In this document: in pieces, positions 9,215 through 16,647 of the stretch
Layout of the letters: each line of letters opens with the position of its first letter
Position numbering within the stretch: position 1 is the stretch's first letter
Source of the DNA: Streptococcus suis
GTDB lineage: Bacteria; Bacillota; Bacilli; Lactobacillales; Streptococcaceae
NCBI GenBank assembly: GCA_029593465.1
Contig: JAKTNK010000008.1
Coordinates: 28,636-92,635 of the forward strand
Length of the DNA stretch: 64,000 nucleotides
Direction: 5' to 3'
Made by a program: the position numbers and the translations under genes
The notes under the pieces: generated by a model
The model's database searches: none
The model's input: only the letters and a program-made list of their open reading frames with translations
Told to the model about the DNA's origin: nothing

Positions 9215-10701
9215 CACATTAGCGGAGCGATTGTTTTAGCAAGTGTTCCTAATATTTTAGTTGATAAGGGACGATCGTGGACTTCTTTAAGCGTTACTAA
9301 ATGACTTTGTTTAAGGGTATTTTGGAAGTCTTTTTCAATTTTGGGGATACATGTTGTTTGATACAAGTACGCCGCACATTCAAAATGATGATAAAGACTT
9401 CGATAATCGAGGTTGATTGTTCCAACGACAGCTTTTTGACGATCGCTGACAAATACTTTGGCATGGATAAAGCCAGGTGTGTATTCGTATATCTTGACAC
9501 CTGCTCTAATTAGTGATGCATAATAAGTCTTAGCCAGAGCATAAGGGATTTTTTTATCTGGAATGCCCGGCATGATAATAGAGACATCTACCCCACGTTG
9601 GGCAGCAAATTTTAAGGCATGTGCCAATTCACCATCTAAAATCAAATATGGGGTCATGATATGAACATAGTCTCTAGCATTATTTAAAATATCAATATAA
9701 ACATTCTCACCAATTTTATCATTGTCCAAAGGTGAGTCACCATAGGGAACGACAAAGCCATTATTAGGCCGATAATCATGGAGGGCTAGATACGGCTCTA
9801 CGTCGATGTCATCTTGGTAGGCATCCCATAACTGTAAGAACAAAATGGTAAAGGTATCAACGGCACGCCCTTTTAGCATAATGGCACTATCTTTCCAATG
9901 CCCAAAACGTTCCACTTGATTGATGTATTCATCTGCTAGGTTGATGCCGCCAGTAAAGGCAACTTTCCCATCAATGACTAGAATTTTACGATGATCCCGG
10001 TAATTATAGTAAGTTGAAATAAACGGTGATAAGGGAGCAAAGGCTTTGGCTTTGATGCCAAGATTTTTCAGCCGCTCAGTGTAATCAAAACTCAAGGTTG
10101 AAAATTCAATCATCCCATCATACATGACACGAACTTCAACGCCTTCAGCTACTTTTTGCTCCAAAATAGCTAGGATTTCCCCCCACATCAGGCCTTCTCC
10201 GATGATAAAATACTCCAAAAAGATATACTTTTGGGCCTTGCGAAGTTCTTCTTTCAATACTTTAAATTTTTCTTCGCCAGATGCAAAATAAGTCACATCT
10301 GTTTGGCGATATACTGGAAAATGTCCACTAGAGTTTTCCAAGTATGAAAATAAGTTATAATCACTAGCATGCCTGTTCTTCAATTCTAAAACAGCCTCCG
10401 TATCTTGGATAAGATACGGACGGGTAGCGTCAATCGTTCGTTGAATACTTGAACGCATGGCTTTAAAACCAAAATCTTGCTTGGTATAAAGTAAAAAGAG
10501 GCTTCCAATCAAGGGAAAAGGAACTAGTATCAATAACCAGGTGATTACTGCTGTCGAGTCCATGTCACTATTAATGAGATATAAGACGGTAACGATGGAA
10601 AGCGTGATTTCAAAGACTTCAAATTGCACCTTATAAGACTGGAACCAGCGATATGAGGCCACAAAAAAAAGAATCTGTAAAATCAACAATATGGCAATCA
10701 C
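9214..10701 (-). CDS. cls: Cardiolipin synthase (copy 2)
   Basis: At least 495 residues, same family and domain order as copy 1: N-terminal membrane segments, then two PLD motifs, HRKILVIDG and HAKVFVSD. The given start is a GTG at 10701, but this cuts the protein inside the first membrane helix compared with copy 1, and no ribosome binding site precedes it. The frame stays open upstream without an ATG, GTG or TTG back to 10797. An ATT at 10782, eight bases after a GAGAGGA sequence, would give a 522-residue protein whose N-terminus aligns with copy 1 (shared pattern FSR before the helix). So the true start may be a rare ATT. Why two copies are kept is unknown. Confidence 0.88.
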   Translation of the reverse strand: MIAILLILQILFFVASYRWFQSYKVQFEVFEITLSIVTVLYLINSDMDSTAVITWLLILVPFPLIGSLFLLYTKQDFGFKAMRSSIQRTIDATRPYLIQDTEAVLELKNRHASDYNLFSYLENSSGHFPVYRQTDVTYFASGEEKFKVLKEELRKAQKYIFLEYFIIGEGLMWGEILAILEQKVAEGVEVRVMYDGMIEFSTLSFDYTERLKNLGIKAKAFAPLSPFISTYYNYRDHRKILVIDGKVAFTGGINLADEYINQVERFGHWKDSAIMLKGRAVDTFTILFLQLWDAYQDDIDVEPYLALHDYRPNNGFVVPYGDSPLDNDKIGENVYIDILNNARDYVHIMTPYLILDGELAHALKFAAQRGVDVSIIMPGIPDKKIPYALAKTYYASLIRAGVKIYEYTPGFIHAKVFVSDRQKAVVGTINLDYRSLYHHFECAAYLYQTTCIPKIEKDFQNTLKQSHLVTLKEVHDRPLSTKILGTLAKTIAPLM

Positions 10702-10902
10702 TGTTGTCCGACTAAAGATTCCTCTGAAAATACCTCTCTTACCACGATCTAGTAAGGTAATGATTTTTTCCTTTTCGTAAATTTTTCTATCCTCTCAATC
10801 TAGATATAACTCTGGAATAATATTATAGCAAAAAATAGGTGAAAACGGTTTTTAATAATGGTTATTTTTTGATTTTTTTCTGAAAAGTAATGACGACCTC
10901 TG

Positions 10903-11471
10903 AAAGCCAATCCCAAAACAAGAGCGAGTCGTTTTTAAACGCTGTTTAGTTGCTTTTGCATCCAGATGATATCATGCCACTGATCGAATTTATAGCCAAT
11001 TTCAGGAAAATGAGCTACTTTTTGGTAACCTCGTTTGTGGTGGAAGTTTTCACTGGCTTCATTAGGATAAGTAATACAAGCTAAGCAATTTTTAAATCCT
11101 CTTTGTGCAAGTCCCTGCTCTAGAGTGTCATACAATTTTGTACCGATACCTCTTCCACGAACTGCTTCGTCAAGGTAGATAGACACTTCTGAGGACCAAT
11201 CGTAAGCGGCTCGCTCTTTGTAAGGACTGGCATAAGCATAACCTAGCACGTGACCATCTTCTTCATAAACCAAAAAAGGAAACCTTTCCGAAATGGCAAC
11301 AATACGTTTTTCGAATGCTGTGATTGATGGCACCTGATAGTCAAAGGTAATAGCTGTTTTTAAAACATAGGGCGCGTAAATAGCTTGTAGGGACTTGGCA
11401 TCCTCGATGCCAGCATTGCGAATCATTTACTTTCTCCTTAGAGCCTGTTATCAGTAGTAAAAGCCAATCCC
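10903..11471. repeat. 12-bp direct repeats flanking the acetyltransferase gene
   Basis: AAAGCCAATCCC occurs at 10903-10914 and again at 11460-11471, on either side of the GNAT gene (10935-11426). This may be a duplication or recombination scar; it is too short to prove insertion. Confidence 0.5.
10935..11426 (-). CDS. GNAT acetyltransferase, phosphinothricin acetyltransferase-like
   Basis: A 163-residue acetyl-CoA-dependent N-acetyltransferase. The acetyl-CoA loop is seen as RGRGIGTKLYDTL, and the opening IRNAGIEDAKSLQAIYAPYV and the C-terminal tract ending in FDQWHDIIWMQK are typical of the Pat/Bar/YncA group, which acetylates phosphinothricin, methionine sulfoximine or related small amines. 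The true substrate is unknown. It stands alone: no partner within 200 bases, its own leader with two small hairpins upstream, and 12-bp direct repeats on both sides. CTAAGGAGAAAG precedes the ATG. Confidence 0.85.
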   Translation of the reverse strand: MIRNAGIEDAKSLQAIYAPYVLKTAITFDYQVPSITAFEKRIVAISERFPFLVYEEDGHVLGYAYASPYKERAAYDWSSEVSIYLDEAVRGRGIGTKLYDTLEQGLAQRGFKNCLACITYPNEASENFHHKRGYQKVAHFPEIGYKFDQWHDIIWMQKQLNSV

Positions 11472-11524
11472 GGTGATTGACTTATGAGTGGAATGGGGTA
11501 AAACAATCCGACACCAGAGTGTCG
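11460..11524 (-). other. Two small hairpins in the acetyltransferase leader
   Basis: On the minus strand a perfect CGACAC/GTGTCG stem with a 4-base loop (11509-11524) is followed by GATTGTTTT. Next comes GTCAATC/GATTGGC around ACCGG (about 11463-11481), followed by TTTT. Either could act as a weak terminator or attenuator between the gcvH-like gene and the GNAT gene. No known riboswitch or T-box sequence is recognised. Confidence 0.35.
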
Positions 11525-11631
11525 CCTTCAAGGTTATCTACTTAGTTGTTAGAGAAGCTCCTGATTTGTTGCAACAATCTCTAAACAAGGTGTTTTTAAG
11601 GATAGAAATCGTTTTACCTGTCATCTTTCTC

Positions 11632-11967
11632 TTAAGAAGCGTCTTTTAAAGATTGATAAGCTGCTTCATCAACGTCTGTTAACATCACAATCCAGTTTTG
11701 CTCAACTTCTGGCTGATTCAACACCGCTGGATTGGCACTGGCTGCTTCATTGCGAGACAGAATGGTTCCAGCTAAAGGGCTTGCCAACTCCATGACAGCT
11801 TTAGAACTTTCTAAGTTTAAAAGAGCATCATCAACAGCAACCGTCTCTTCCTCGGTAAAATCAATATAAGCAATATCTCCTAAAACTTCTTGCAGCTCCG
11901 GTGTCATGCTAATTCGGTAGTGATTGCCTTCTTTGGTGATAAGCATTGAATTTGCGATTTTGGCCAT
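11632..11967 (-). CDS. gcvH: Glycine cleavage H-like lipoyl carrier protein
   Basis: A 111-residue lipoyl-domain protein with the modifiable Lys56 in NLESSKAVME. Start 11967 follows AAAGGAGAAAAC; the longer start at 11991 lacks a site. No genes for the rest of the glycine cleavage system are near, so it may serve as a carrier that passes lipoyl groups to other enzymes, or as a GcvH-L of the kind found in lipoylation/ADP-ribosylation operons in streptococci. Upstream by 72 bases is a LipL-type transferase. In the known GcvH-L operons a macrodomain protein and a SirTM sirtuin accompany these genes; none is seen here. Confidence 0.85.
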   Translation of the reverse strand: MAKIANSMLITKEGNHYRISMTPELQEVLGDIAYIDFTEEETVAVDDALLNLESSKAVMELASPLAGTILSRNEAASANPAVLNQPEVEQNWIVMLTDVDEAAYQSLKDAS

Positions 11968-12039
11968 GTTTTCTCCTTTAGTACTGTTCATTATAGTTAG
12001 TAGTGCATGACCCCATTATAGCAAGTTTTCCCTAAAAAA

Positions 12040-12870
12040 TCAGTTGATAATACTTCGGTTACGGTTAAGGTGTTGGGTTAAAAAGGTTTCATAAGTGGTT
12101 ATCAACTCTTGATCCAAATGCAAGTGGTGTCTTTTAACACCACGCTTGTCAAAACAGGTTAAGATACGATGTTGGATATCTTCGATGCTAAATGATATGC
12201 CCAGTAAGTCAGATAAGTTACTCATGCAAGTTGGGTCAATATCAGGATAGTTTGCCAAAGTGGGCTGACCTTTTATCCCTTTATCATAAAAATCCTTGAC
12301 CAACTGACCACGAAACAGTTGATTCCCATAGACGCTTAGATAAGCCGAAACAAGGACGGCATCTTTGACCCTTCTTTGTGCTAGACCAGCAAACTTTTTG
12401 CCGTTAATACTAAGGTCAAAGGTACCTGGGCAATAGGATTGAGGGATTTCAAAGTGTTCAATGGTTTCCTTGAAGTCATGAAACATCTCCCTAATCAGCT
12501 CAACCATCATTAAATAGGCATCGTTGATAGACAGTTGGTGGGCATTAGGCAGAATTAAGGAAAAATTGAAAATCCCATCATCTGAAATCACACCTAGCCC
12601 GCCAATATTGCGAACAATGGGCTTGTAACCATGATTTTTAATCACTTGCAGCCCTTCTGAAAAGTAGGGAACCTGCCTATCCAGCATCCCTAAAATAAGG
12701 GTATTTTCCATTGGCCAAAAATGAAGAATCATCTGGTCAGAGTGGTTACTGATATGACGTAAAAACGCATCCGCCCAAGCAAAGGGCTGGACGGTCTGTT
12801 TGAAAGCATCTTCGTATAGACCAAAAACAGACATGGTCAAGGGCGAAAGGGACTCCAACATGTGTGACAA
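12040..12870 (-). CDS. LipL-type lipoyl/octanoyl transferase (lipoate-protein ligase family)
   Basis: About 276 residues of the biotin/lipoyl ligase fold. The substrate loop RNIGGLGVISDDGIFNFSL is present, as is the segment SYCPGTFDLSINGKKFAGLA. Its cysteine matches the catalytic Cys of LipL (YwfL), which moves octanoyl or lipoyl groups from GcvH to E2 subunits by an acyl-enzyme. So transfer from the neighbouring H-like protein is more likely than ATP-driven ligation, though a plain ligase is possible. Start: an ATG at 12885 contains the Shine-Dalgarno GAGGAG itself, so a TTG at 12870 (or ATG at 12861) is the probable start. A promoter lies at 12908-12936. Confidence 0.8.
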   Translation of the reverse strand: MSHMLESLSPLTMSVFGLYEDAFKQTVQPFAWADAFLRHISNHSDQMILHFWPMENTLILGMLDRQVPYFSEGLQVIKNHGYKPIVRNIGGLGVISDDGIFNFSLILPNAHQLSINDAYLMMVELIREMFHDFKETIEHFEIPQSYCPGTFDLSINGKKFAGLAQRRVKDAVLVSAYLSVYGNQLFRGQLVKDFYDKGIKGQPTLANYPDIDPTCMSNLSDLLGISFSIEDIQHRILTCFDKRGVKRHHLHLDQELITTYETFLTQHLNRNRSIIN

Positions 12871-12907
12871 TAGTGTACTCCTCATCTATCATAACTAACT
12901 GCTACCT

Positions 12908-12936
12908 ATCATACCTTAAGATTCGGTAGAACTCAA
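12908..12936 (-). promoter_or_regulatory. Promoter of lipL-gcvH
   Basis: -35 TTGAGT (12931-12936) and -10 TATGAT (12908-12913) with a 17-base spacer on the minus strand, about 30 bases upstream of the lipL ribosome binding site. Confidence 0.7.
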
Positions 12937-12966
12937 CTACTGACTTTGCTGACAGCGATTAAAAAG

Positions 12967-12995
12967 TTTACCAATGAGCGCTTTTTTAGTAAAAT
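12967..12995 (+). promoter_or_regulatory. coaB promoter, leaderless arrangement
   Basis: -35 TTTACC (12967-12972) and -10 TAAAAT (12990-12995) are 17 bases apart. The expected start point, 7 bases past the -10, is the A of the coaB ATG at 13002. No Shine-Dalgarno sequence precedes that ATG. Confidence 0.6.
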
Positions 12996-13001
12996 GTGCT
13001 T

Positions 13002-13688
13002 ATGAGAATTTTGATAACATCTGGTGGCACTACAGAAGCAATTGATTCTGTTCGTGGCATCACCAATCATTCTACAGGTCGTTTAGGGACGATGCTTGCT
13101 GAGACCTTTTTAAAGGCTGGGCATCAAGTCACTTTAATCACAACAAACCGAGCGGTCAAACCGAGTAATCATGACCATCTTTCGCTGATTATCATTGAAT
13201 CAGTAGCTGATTTACATCATGCCTTGGAAAAGTCTGTCCCACAACACGATGCCCTCATTCATGCTATGGCAGTTTCAGACTACACCCCGGTTTACATGAC
13301 TGATTTGGAGGAAATCAAGCAGACAGATGACATTGATCAACTCTTTTTAAAGTCAAATTCAGAAACTAAAATTTCATCGCAGTCAGATTATCAAGTCTTG
13401 TTGCTGAAAAAAACACCCAAGTTGATCTCTTTAGTAAAGAAATGGCATCCAGCAATCACCTTAATTGGTTTTAAGCTGTTGGTTGATGTTTCAAAGGAGG
13501 AACTTCTTGAGGTAGCGCGTGAAAGTCTTCGTCAAAATAAGGCTGACTATATTTTAGCCAATGACTTGACTCATATCACAGCTAAGGAGCACCACGCCTT
13601 TTTGGTCGGTTCAGATAGGGTTCAAGAGGCTACTACCAAGGAAGCTATTTCAGAGTTAATTTATCATGAGGTAACAAAAAATGGCTAA
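13002..13688 (+). CDS. coaB: Phosphopantothenate-cysteine ligase
   Basis: A 228-residue stand-alone CoaB that joins cysteine to 4'-phosphopantothenate (CTP-dependent) in coenzyme A synthesis. The N-terminus MRILITSGGTTEAID and the STGRLG segment are diagnostic of the nucleotide/phosphopantothenate site. In most bacteria CoaB is fused to CoaC; in streptococci they are separate neighbours, as here (8-base overlap with coaC). A GTG at 12996 would add two residues, but the ATG at 13002 matches the family start. No ribosome binding site is present and the promoter is positioned for a leaderless mRNA. It forms an operon with coaC and the panT-like gene. Confidence 0.96.
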   Translation: MRILITSGGTTEAIDSVRGITNHSTGRLGTMLAETFLKAGHQVTLITTNRAVKPSNHDHLSLIIIESVADLHHALEKSVPQHDALIHAMAVSDYTPVYMTDLEEIKQTDDIDQLFLKSNSETKISSQSDYQVLLLKKTPKLISLVKKWHPAITLIGFKLLVDVSKEELLEVARESLRQNKADYILANDLTHITAKEHHAFLVGSDRVQEATTKEAISELIYHEVTKNG

Positions 13689-14232
13689 AACCATCTTATT
13701 AGCGGTCTCTGGTTCTATCTCAGCCTATAAAGCTGCGGATTTGACTAGTCAGCTAGGAAAACTAGGGTATCACGTTCATGTCTTAATGACGGAATCAGCT
13801 ACCCGCTTTATCACCCCTTTGACCATGCAAGTCTTATCTAAAAATCCAGTTCACTTGGATGTTATGGATGAGAAACTGGCTAATCGTATTAACCACATTG
13901 ATTTAGGGAAAGAGGCTGACCTCTTTATTCTAGCTCCTGCTTCTGCTAATACGATTGCTCAAATGGCCAATGGCATGGCTAACAATATGGTCACTGCAAC
14001 AGCTTTGGCCTTGCCAAGCCATGTTCCAAAGCTGTTTGCCCCAGCGATGAATACGAAGATGTACCATCACCCTGCCACCCAAGCTAATATTGAACGTTTG
14101 AAATCCTATGGTTATGAGGAAATTGTTCCTAAATCTGCTGTTCTGGCTTGTGGAGACCTCGGTCGGGGTGCCCTGGCTGACATCCCTGTTATTCTAGAAA
14201 AGATTGAGGAGGCTTTAAGTGAAAGCAACTAA
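13681..14232 (+). CDS. coaC: Phosphopantothenoylcysteine decarboxylase
   Basis: A 183-residue flavoprotein of the HFCD family that decarboxylates 4'-phosphopantothenoylcysteine to 4'-phosphopantetheine. VSGSISAYKAAD binds FMN at the N-terminus, His near NHIDLGKEAD is the expected active-site region, PAMNTKMY is the substrate clamp (PxMNxxM) and ACGDLGRGAL carries the catalytic cysteine. It starts inside the end of coaB and overlaps the next gene by 14 bases, which implies translational coupling along the operon. Confidence 0.97.
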   Translation: MAKTILLAVSGSISAYKAADLTSQLGKLGYHVHVLMTESATRFITPLTMQVLSKNPVHLDVMDEKLANRINHIDLGKEADLFILAPASANTIAQMANGMANNMVTATALALPSHVPKLFAPAMNTKMYHHPATQANIERLKSYGYEEIVPKSAVLACGDLGRGALADIPVILEKIEEALSESN

Positions 14233-14788
14233 ATCTCGCCAAATGGCAACAATAGCTATTTTCTTTGCCATTATGCTAATCATTCAGTTATTAAGCAATA
14301 TGGTGTTTAGTATTTGGCCAATCCCTATCAAACCAACTCTCGTGCAAATCCCTGTCATCATTGCTTCTCTCCTCTATGGGCCACGCATTGGAGCTAGCCT
14401 AGGCCTGCTAATGGGGATGATGAGCATGATAACCAATAGCATCATTTTATTACCGACAAGTTATCTATTTTCTCCTTTCGTTGAGCATGGTAACCTTGCC
14501 TCACTTGCCATAGCTATTTTACCACGTGTCTTGATTGGTATTACGCCGTATTTTGTCTATCAGTGGTTTCATAATCGATTTGGCCTAGCCTTAGCAGGCT
14601 TGGTGGGGTCTTTGACCAATACCGTCTTTGTGCTATCTGGTATTTTTATCTTTTTTGCTGGTGTTTATGGTGGCAATATTCAAGCCCTCTTAGCAGCCAT
14701 CATTTCTTCTAATGCTTTGGCAGAAATGATTATTTCCGCTTTGTTGGTAAGTATTATGGTTCCTCGACTTAATCATTTCAGAAAATAA
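14219..14788 (+). CDS. panT: ECF transporter S component, probably for pantothenate
   Basis: A 189-residue integral membrane protein with about six hydrophobic segments and the small-residue-rich pattern of ECF substrate-binding (S) components, which use shared EcfA/EcfA'/EcfT energising modules. The location at the end of a coaB-coaC operon points to the CoA precursor pantothenate. The start is a GTG inside the coaC end, preceded by GATTGAGGAGGC. EcfA and EcfT are not in the window. Substrate is inferred from context only. Confidence 0.85.
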   Translation: MKATKSRQMATIAIFFAIMLIIQLLSNMVFSIWPIPIKPTLVQIPVIIASLLYGPRIGASLGLLMGMMSMITNSIILLPTSYLFSPFVEHGNLASLAIAILPRVLIGITPYFVYQWFHNRFGLALAGLVGSLTNTVFVLSGIFIFFAGVYGGNIQALLAAIISSNALAEMIISALLVSIMVPRLNHFRK

Positions 14789-14819
14789 TGAAACTATGGG
14801 AATCCCATGGTTTTTTTTT
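14789..14819 (+). terminator. Terminator of coaB-coaC-panT
   Basis: ACTATGGG and CCCATGGT pair (one G-U) around AAT, followed by nine T, directly after the panT stop. Confidence 0.85.
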
Positions 14820-14827
14820 GTCTATTA

Positions 14828-14850
14828 TGGTATAATTGAAAGCGTTTAAA
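14828..14850 (+). promoter_or_regulatory. pgm promoter with CcpA-type cre site
   Basis: TGGTATAAT (14828-14836) is an extended -10. It is followed at once by TGAAAGCGTTTAAA (14837-14850), which fits the cre consensus TGWAARCGYTWNCW except at one position. CcpA bound over the start point would repress transcription on preferred sugars. Confidence 0.65.
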
Positions 14851-14882
14851 AGATTTTCAATGTTTTTAAAAAGGAGTAACTT

Positions 14883-16604
14883 ATGACTTATCAAGAACGA
14901 TATGAAAAATGGCTAGCCTTCAACCAACTTCCAGACTACCTTCGCCAAGAATTAGAAACTATGGACGAAGCTACTAAGGAAGATGCCTTTTACACTCATT
15001 TAGAATTTGGCACAGCAGGTATGCGTGGCTACATTGGAGCAGGAACTAATCGCATCAATGTTTTTGTGGTACGTCAAGCCACGGAAGGGTTAGCTAAGCT
15101 GATTGAATCCAAAGGCGAAGAGGCTAAAAAACGAGGTGTTGCCATCGCTTATGACTCTCGTCACTTCTCTCCTGAATTTGCGTTTGAGTCGGCACAAGTT
15201 CTAGCAGCGCATGGTATCAAAGCCTATGTTTTTGAGAGTCTTCGTCCGACACCGGAATTATCATTTGCTGTCCGTTACCTGAATGCTTTCTCTGGTATCA
15301 TGATTACCGCCAGCCACAATCCAAAAGAATTTAATGGCTATAAGGTCTATAGTTCTGATGGTGGACAGATGCCACCAGCTGATGCTGCTGCTCTCACTGA
15401 GTATATCCGTGCCATTGAAGATCCTTTTACTATTGCCTTAGCTGATCGTGACCAAGCAGAACAAGAAGGACTCATCGAAGTGATTGGTCAAACTATTGAT
15501 GATGAGTACCTCAAAGAAGTCAAAACAGTCACTATTAACCAAGAATTGATTGACTCATTTGGTCGGGACATGAAGATTGTTTACACACCGCTGCATGGAA
15601 CTGGGGAAATGCTCACACGAAAAGCACTTGCGCAAGCTGGATTTGAAGCTGTGGAAGTCGTTGAAAGCCAAGCAACTGCTGATCCTGATTTTTCAACTGT
15701 GGCTTCTCCAAATCCCGAAAGTCAAGCAGCTTTTGCTCTTGCTGAAGAGCTTGGTCGGGAACTTGCTGCCGATGTTCTTCTTGCTACTGACCCAGATGCT
15801 GACCGCGTGGGCGTTGAAATTCGTCAGGCTGATGGCTCATACTGGAATTTATCTGGGAATCAAATTGGAGCCTTGATTGCCAAATATATCTTGGAAGCTC
15901 ACAAGGAAGCAGGTACCCTTCCCGAAAATGCTGCCTTAGCCAAATCAATCGTTTCAACAGAGTTGGTAACCAAAATTGCTGAAAGTTATGGCGCAACCAT
16001 GTTCAATGTACTAACAGGCTTTAAATTCATCGCTGAAAAAATTCAAGAATTTGAAGAAAATCATAACTACACTTACATGTTTGGCTTTGAAGAAAGTTTC
16101 GGCTACCTTATCAAACCATTTGTTCGTGATAAAGATGCCATTCAAGCCGTGTTGATGGTGGCAGAAATCGCAGCCTACTATCGCTCTCGTGGCTTAACAC
16201 TAGCTGATGGTATCGATGAGATTTTCAAAGAATATGGCTACTTTGCTGAAAAAACCATTTCAATCACTCTCTCAGGTAAAGATGGTGCTGAACAAATTAA
16301 AACCATCATGGCCAAATTCCGTGACCAAGCTCCAAAAACCTTTAACCAAACGGAAATTACTGTTTTTGAAGATTTTGCGAACCAAACCAAAACAGATGCT
16401 AATGGGAACGTCACTTCATTAGCCACACCACCAAGTGATGTTTTAAAATACACCTTAGCCGATGATTCTTGGTTTGCGGTACGACCATCTGGAACAGAGC
16501 CAAAAATCAAGTTTTACATTGCAACAGTGGGTGAAACCCTTGATGAGGCTAATTTGAAAATTGCTGCTATTGAAGCAGAAATCAACGACTTTATTAAAGA
16601 ATAG
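14883..16604 (+). CDS. pgm: Phospho-sugar mutase (phosphoglucomutase)
   Basis: A 573-residue alpha-D-phosphohexomutase that interconverts glucose-1-phosphate and glucose-6-phosphate and feeds capsule, wall teichoic and UDP-glucose synthesis. Phosphoserine Ser144 in TASHNP, the magnesium site DPDADR (residues 303-308), the sugar loop GFEESFGYL and the C-terminal phosphate loop RPSGTEPKIKFY are all present. Length and N-terminal extension match the Gram-positive PgcA/PgmA type. AAAGGAG precedes the ATG at 14883. Monocistronic, with a cre site at the promoter and a strong terminator. Confidence 0.96.
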   Translation: MTYQERYEKWLAFNQLPDYLRQELETMDEATKEDAFYTHLEFGTAGMRGYIGAGTNRINVFVVRQATEGLAKLIESKGEEAKKRGVAIAYDSRHFSPEFAFESAQVLAAHGIKAYVFESLRPTPELSFAVRYLNAFSGIMITASHNPKEFNGYKVYSSDGGQMPPADAAALTEYIRAIEDPFTIALADRDQAEQEGLIEVIGQTIDDEYLKEVKTVTINQELIDSFGRDMKIVYTPLHGTGEMLTRKALAQAGFEAVEVVESQATADPDFSTVASPNPESQAAFALAEELGRELAADVLLATDPDADRVGVEIRQADGSYWNLSGNQIGALIAKYILEAHKEAGTLPENAALAKSIVSTELVTKIAESYGATMFNVLTGFKFIAEKIQEFEENHNYTYMFGFEESFGYLIKPFVRDKDAIQAVLMVAEIAAYYRSRGLTLADGIDEIFKEYGYFAEKTISITLSGKDGAEQIKTIMAKFRDQAPKTFNQTEITVFEDFANQTKTDANGNVTSLATPPSDVLKYTLADDSWFAVRPSGTEPKIKFYIATVGETLDEANLKIAAIEAEINDFIKE

Positions 16605-16606
16605 TT

Positions 16607-16639
16607 AAAAAGAGTTAGTGAACGCCACTAACTCTTTTT
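16607..16639. terminator. Bidirectional terminator between pgm and the ABC exporter
   Basis: Perfect 14-bp arms (AAAAAGAGTTAGTG / CACTAACTCTTTTT) with a 5-base loop, A-run on one side and T-run on the other. It serves the convergent genes on both strands. Confidence 0.95.
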
Positions 16640-16647
16640 CTATGCCA

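Noticed and set aside
10840-10853. cre-like site TGAAAACGGTTTTT upstream of cls copy 2
   Set aside because: Right half does not match the consensus; A/T-rich chance match is likely.
11427-11631. T-box or other riboswitch before the GNAT gene
   Set aside because: No GGTGGTACCGCG-like T-box bulge and no other conserved aptamer core; only two small stems.
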